In this document: in pieces, positions 5,026 through 6,535 of the stretch | Layout of the letters: every line of letters starts with the position of its first letter | How positions within the stretch are numbered: the stretch's first letter is position 1 | Notes under the pieces: generated by a model | What the model saw: only the letters and a program-made list of their open reading frames with translations | What the model was told of the DNA's origin: nothing | Databases searched by the model: none | Program-made: the position numbers and the translations under genes | Assembly (NCBI GenBank): GCA_028872645.1 | Contig: JAPKDK010000165.1 | Coordinates: 1 to 6,535, forward strand | Reading direction: 5' to 3' | DNA: 6,535 nt | Source of the DNA: Verrucomicrobiota bacterium | Lineage (GTDB): Bacteria; Verrucomicrobiota; Verrucomicrobiia; Limisphaerales; UBA1100

Positions 5026-6450
5026 TTAGACGATCGGCCTGAGTTCCGGAATCGGCTCGCCGAAGGGTAGCATCGGCATGGGGCGGCCGGCGAAGTCGGG
5101 GAACTCCATGGAGTAATCCACGCCAAGATGCTCGTACACCGTCGCCCACAGGTCGTTGGGTGTCATGGCGCGCTCGATGGGTTCCTCGCCTTTTTTGTTG
5201 GTGGCGCCAATGACTTGGCCGGTGCGCATGCCGCCGCCGGAAACGAGCATGCTCATCGCGCGCGGCCAGTGGTCGCGGCCGGGTTGGCTGACTTTCGTCC
5301 GTGTGCCTTCACGATGGGTGATGCGCGGCGTGCGGCCGAATTCGCCGGTGACGACGAGTAGCACTCGTTTGTTTAACCCGCGCGCATACAAATCCTCAAT
5401 CATCGCGGTGATGACCTGGTCGTACAGCGGGAAACGCACCTTGGCATCCTCGAAGATGTGGCAGTTGACGGCGTGCGAATCCCAATTGTAAACGCCAGCG
5501 GTCAAGGGCGCGACGGGGCCGCGGAAAGGATTCTCCATCACTACCGTCACCCACGGTACGCCGCGCTCCACCAGCCGCCGCGCGAGCAGGGCGCGTTGGC
5601 CCCATTCGTGCATGCTGAACCGTTCGCGCACGGCGTCTTTTTCTTTCGACAAATCGAATGCCTCGCGCACCGTGTCGCTGGTCATCATAGACAACGCCCG
5701 TTGGTTGAAGACGTCCATGCTGCTAACTAAGCCGCTGGCGTCCACGTCGCGGCGCATTTTGTCAAAGCCGCCGAGCAGCGTGGCACGGTCGCTGAGCCGG
5801 TCGCTCATGGCGCGCTCGAGCGAGACGTTGTCCACCTTGAAATTCTTGCTGCTCGGATCCGCCGAGATGCGGAAGGGATGCGTGTGGTTGCCCAAGTACG
5901 ACGCGCCAAAGCTGAAGGTGTCCACGTTGTTCACGCGCCCATCACCAAGCACGATGTAGTTTGGCAACCCGCCCGTGCGGCGGCGACCCTCCAGCGCGTG
6001 CGAAGCCATCGAGCCCACGCACGGCGCGTCGTTCACAAACCCCGTCGGCTCCTTCGGCTTGCGACCTGTTAAAAACCGCTTGTGCCCGCCGCCGTGGTCT
6101 GCGAACTCGTGATGAATGGAGCGGATGATATTAAACTTGTCCGCGCACTTTGCGTGACGCGGAAACAGCTCGCAAACCTCGATGCCGGGCACGTTGGTTT
6201 TAATCGGCATGAACACGCCGCGATACTCCTTCGGCGCCTCCGGCTTCAAGTCGTACATTTCCATGTGCGGCGGCCCGCCTGGCAGCCAAACGAAAATCAC
6301 CGAAGTATCCTTGCCCGACTGCCCAAGAGGTGCGCTTTTCCCCCGCGCCTCCAGTAACCCAGCCAGCCCCAGCCCACAAGCCGTCCCGCCGATCTCCAAA
6401 AAAGACCGCCGTGAAACCGGCCCCGGACAAAATGAAGTGCCATCACCCAT
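5026..6450 (-). CDS. DUF1501 domain-containing protein, Tat-exported (sulfatase/alkaline-phosphatase-like)
   Basis: Full-length DUF1501 protein, 474 residues. These proteins belong to the alkaline phosphatase/sulfatase-like superfamily and are abundant in Planctomycetota and Verrucomicrobiota, commonly next to DUF1549/DUF1553 genes; substrates are mostly unknown. A Tat signal is clear: 'CPGP' then 'SRRSFL' (Ser13-Leu18), followed by a hydrophobic stretch (about 20-33). Folded and exported to the periplasm is therefore expected. Family motifs in order: 'WLPGGPPHMEMYDLKP' (55-70), 'SIHHEFADHGGGHKRFLTG' (from 111), 'NWDSH' (322-326), 'VTGEFGRTP' (367-375), 'GRDHWP' (391-396), 'SGGGMRTGQVIGATN', and the C-terminal 'GRPMPMLPFGEPIPEL'. 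His/Asp residues in these motifs are likely metal or active-site ligands by analogy; this is inference. At Glu64 many relatives have Asp, as I remember the family. ATG at 6450 is fixed by an in-frame TAA six bases upstream; the next Met is residue 63. No Shine-Dalgarno is seen. The 37-base gap to the upstream gene suggests co-transcription. Confidence 0.95.
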   Translation of the reverse strand: MGDGTSFCPGPVSRRSFLEIGGTACGLGLAGLLEARGKSAPLGQSGKDTSVIFVWLPGGPPHMEMYDLKPEAPKEYRGVFMPIKTNVPGIEVCELFPRHAKCADKFNIIRSIHHEFADHGGGHKRFLTGRKPKEPTGFVNDAPCVGSMASHALEGRRRTGGLPNYIVLGDGRVNNVDTFSFGASYLGNHTHPFRISADPSSKNFKVDNVSLERAMSDRLSDRATLLGGFDKMRRDVDASGLVSSMDVFNQRALSMMTSDTVREAFDLSKEKDAVRERFSMHEWGQRALLARRLVERGVPWVTVVMENPFRGPVAPLTAGVYNWDSHAVNCHIFEDAKVRFPLYDQVITAMIEDLYARGLNKRVLLVVTGEFGRTPRITHREGTRTKVSQPGRDHWPRAMSMLVSGGGMRTGQVIGATNKKGEEPIERAMTPNDLWATVYEHLGVDYSMEFPDFAGRPMPMLPFGEPIPELRPIV

Positions 6451-6487
6451 TGGTTATGTTATGCGAAAACTTTTTTGATTGGTCGAC

Positions 6488-6535
6488 TCAAACCAACTCC
6501 CCAATCACCCGACCACTCGGCAGATACGGGAACGG
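6488..6535 (-). CDS. C-terminus of a probable second DUF1501 protein (partial)
   Basis: Only the last 15 codons and the TGA stop (6488-6490) are inside the window, reading 'PFPYLPSGRVIGELV'. This aligns with the end of the adjacent DUF1501 protein ('PMPMLPFGEPIPEL'): P-x-P-x-L-P-x-G-x-x-I-x-E-L. A DUF1553 protein, the usual neighbour, would end differently. The match is short, so the family call is tentative, but the open frame, strand and spacing are right for the first gene of a tandem pair. Confidence 0.5.
   Translation of the reverse strand, partial: PFPYLPSGRVIGELV

Overview
The window is GC-rich, gene-dense and apparently chromosomal. It most likely comes from a member of the Planctomycetota/Verrucomicrobiota group, probably Verrucomicrobiota. 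The reasons are a Tat-exported DUF1501 protein, the tail of what looks like a second DUF1501 protein beside it, and a large secreted-type protein that joins MORN-variant repeats, a seven-fold FG-GAP/VCBS propeller and an ASPIC/UnbV tail. These families are strongly expanded in that group. The phylum is inferred from gene families only; no rRNA or other marker gene is present.

Layout. (1) Positions 1-2435, plus strand: MORN/FG-GAP/UnbV protein, with its true N-terminus outside the window. (2) 2455-3576, plus: a fold-type I PLP enzyme of the class V aminotransferase/cysteine desulfurase family, 19 bases downstream and possibly co-transcribed. (3) 3581-4078, minus: a small TPR protein, convergent with the PLP gene across a 4-base gap; an imperfect inverted repeat covers both stop codons. 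(4) 4133-4489, plus: an unrecognised protein with two membrane segments, divergent from the TPR gene and preceded by a perfect TATAAT placed so that the transcript could start at or next to the AUG. Its 3' end contains an out-of-frame 20-base tandem duplication. (5) 4591-4968, plus: an unrecognised Ala-rich 125-residue protein, followed by the one convincing intrinsic terminator. (6) 5026-6450, minus: complete DUF1501 protein with a Tat signal. (7) 6488-6535, minus: last 15 codons of the preceding gene, whose ending resembles the DUF1501 C-terminus.

How the genes relate. I see no single pathway linking all of them. The two ends of the window carry exported proteins of the large surface/periplasmic repertoire of this group (propeller protein on the left, DUF1501 pair on the right). 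The middle holds cytoplasmic or membrane housekeeping-type and orphan genes. No mobile element, CRISPR array, tRNA, rRNA or phage gene is visible. No stretch longer than 300 bases lacks a gene; the largest gap is about 100 bases (4490-4590).

A general feature is that none of the assessable starts has a good Shine-Dalgarno sequence at normal spacing. I did not find a clear new multi-gene system. The best leads are the MORN-propeller-UnbV architecture, the Cys-less class V PLP enzyme, the two orphan genes in the middle, the possible leaderless promoter and the duplicated gene end.
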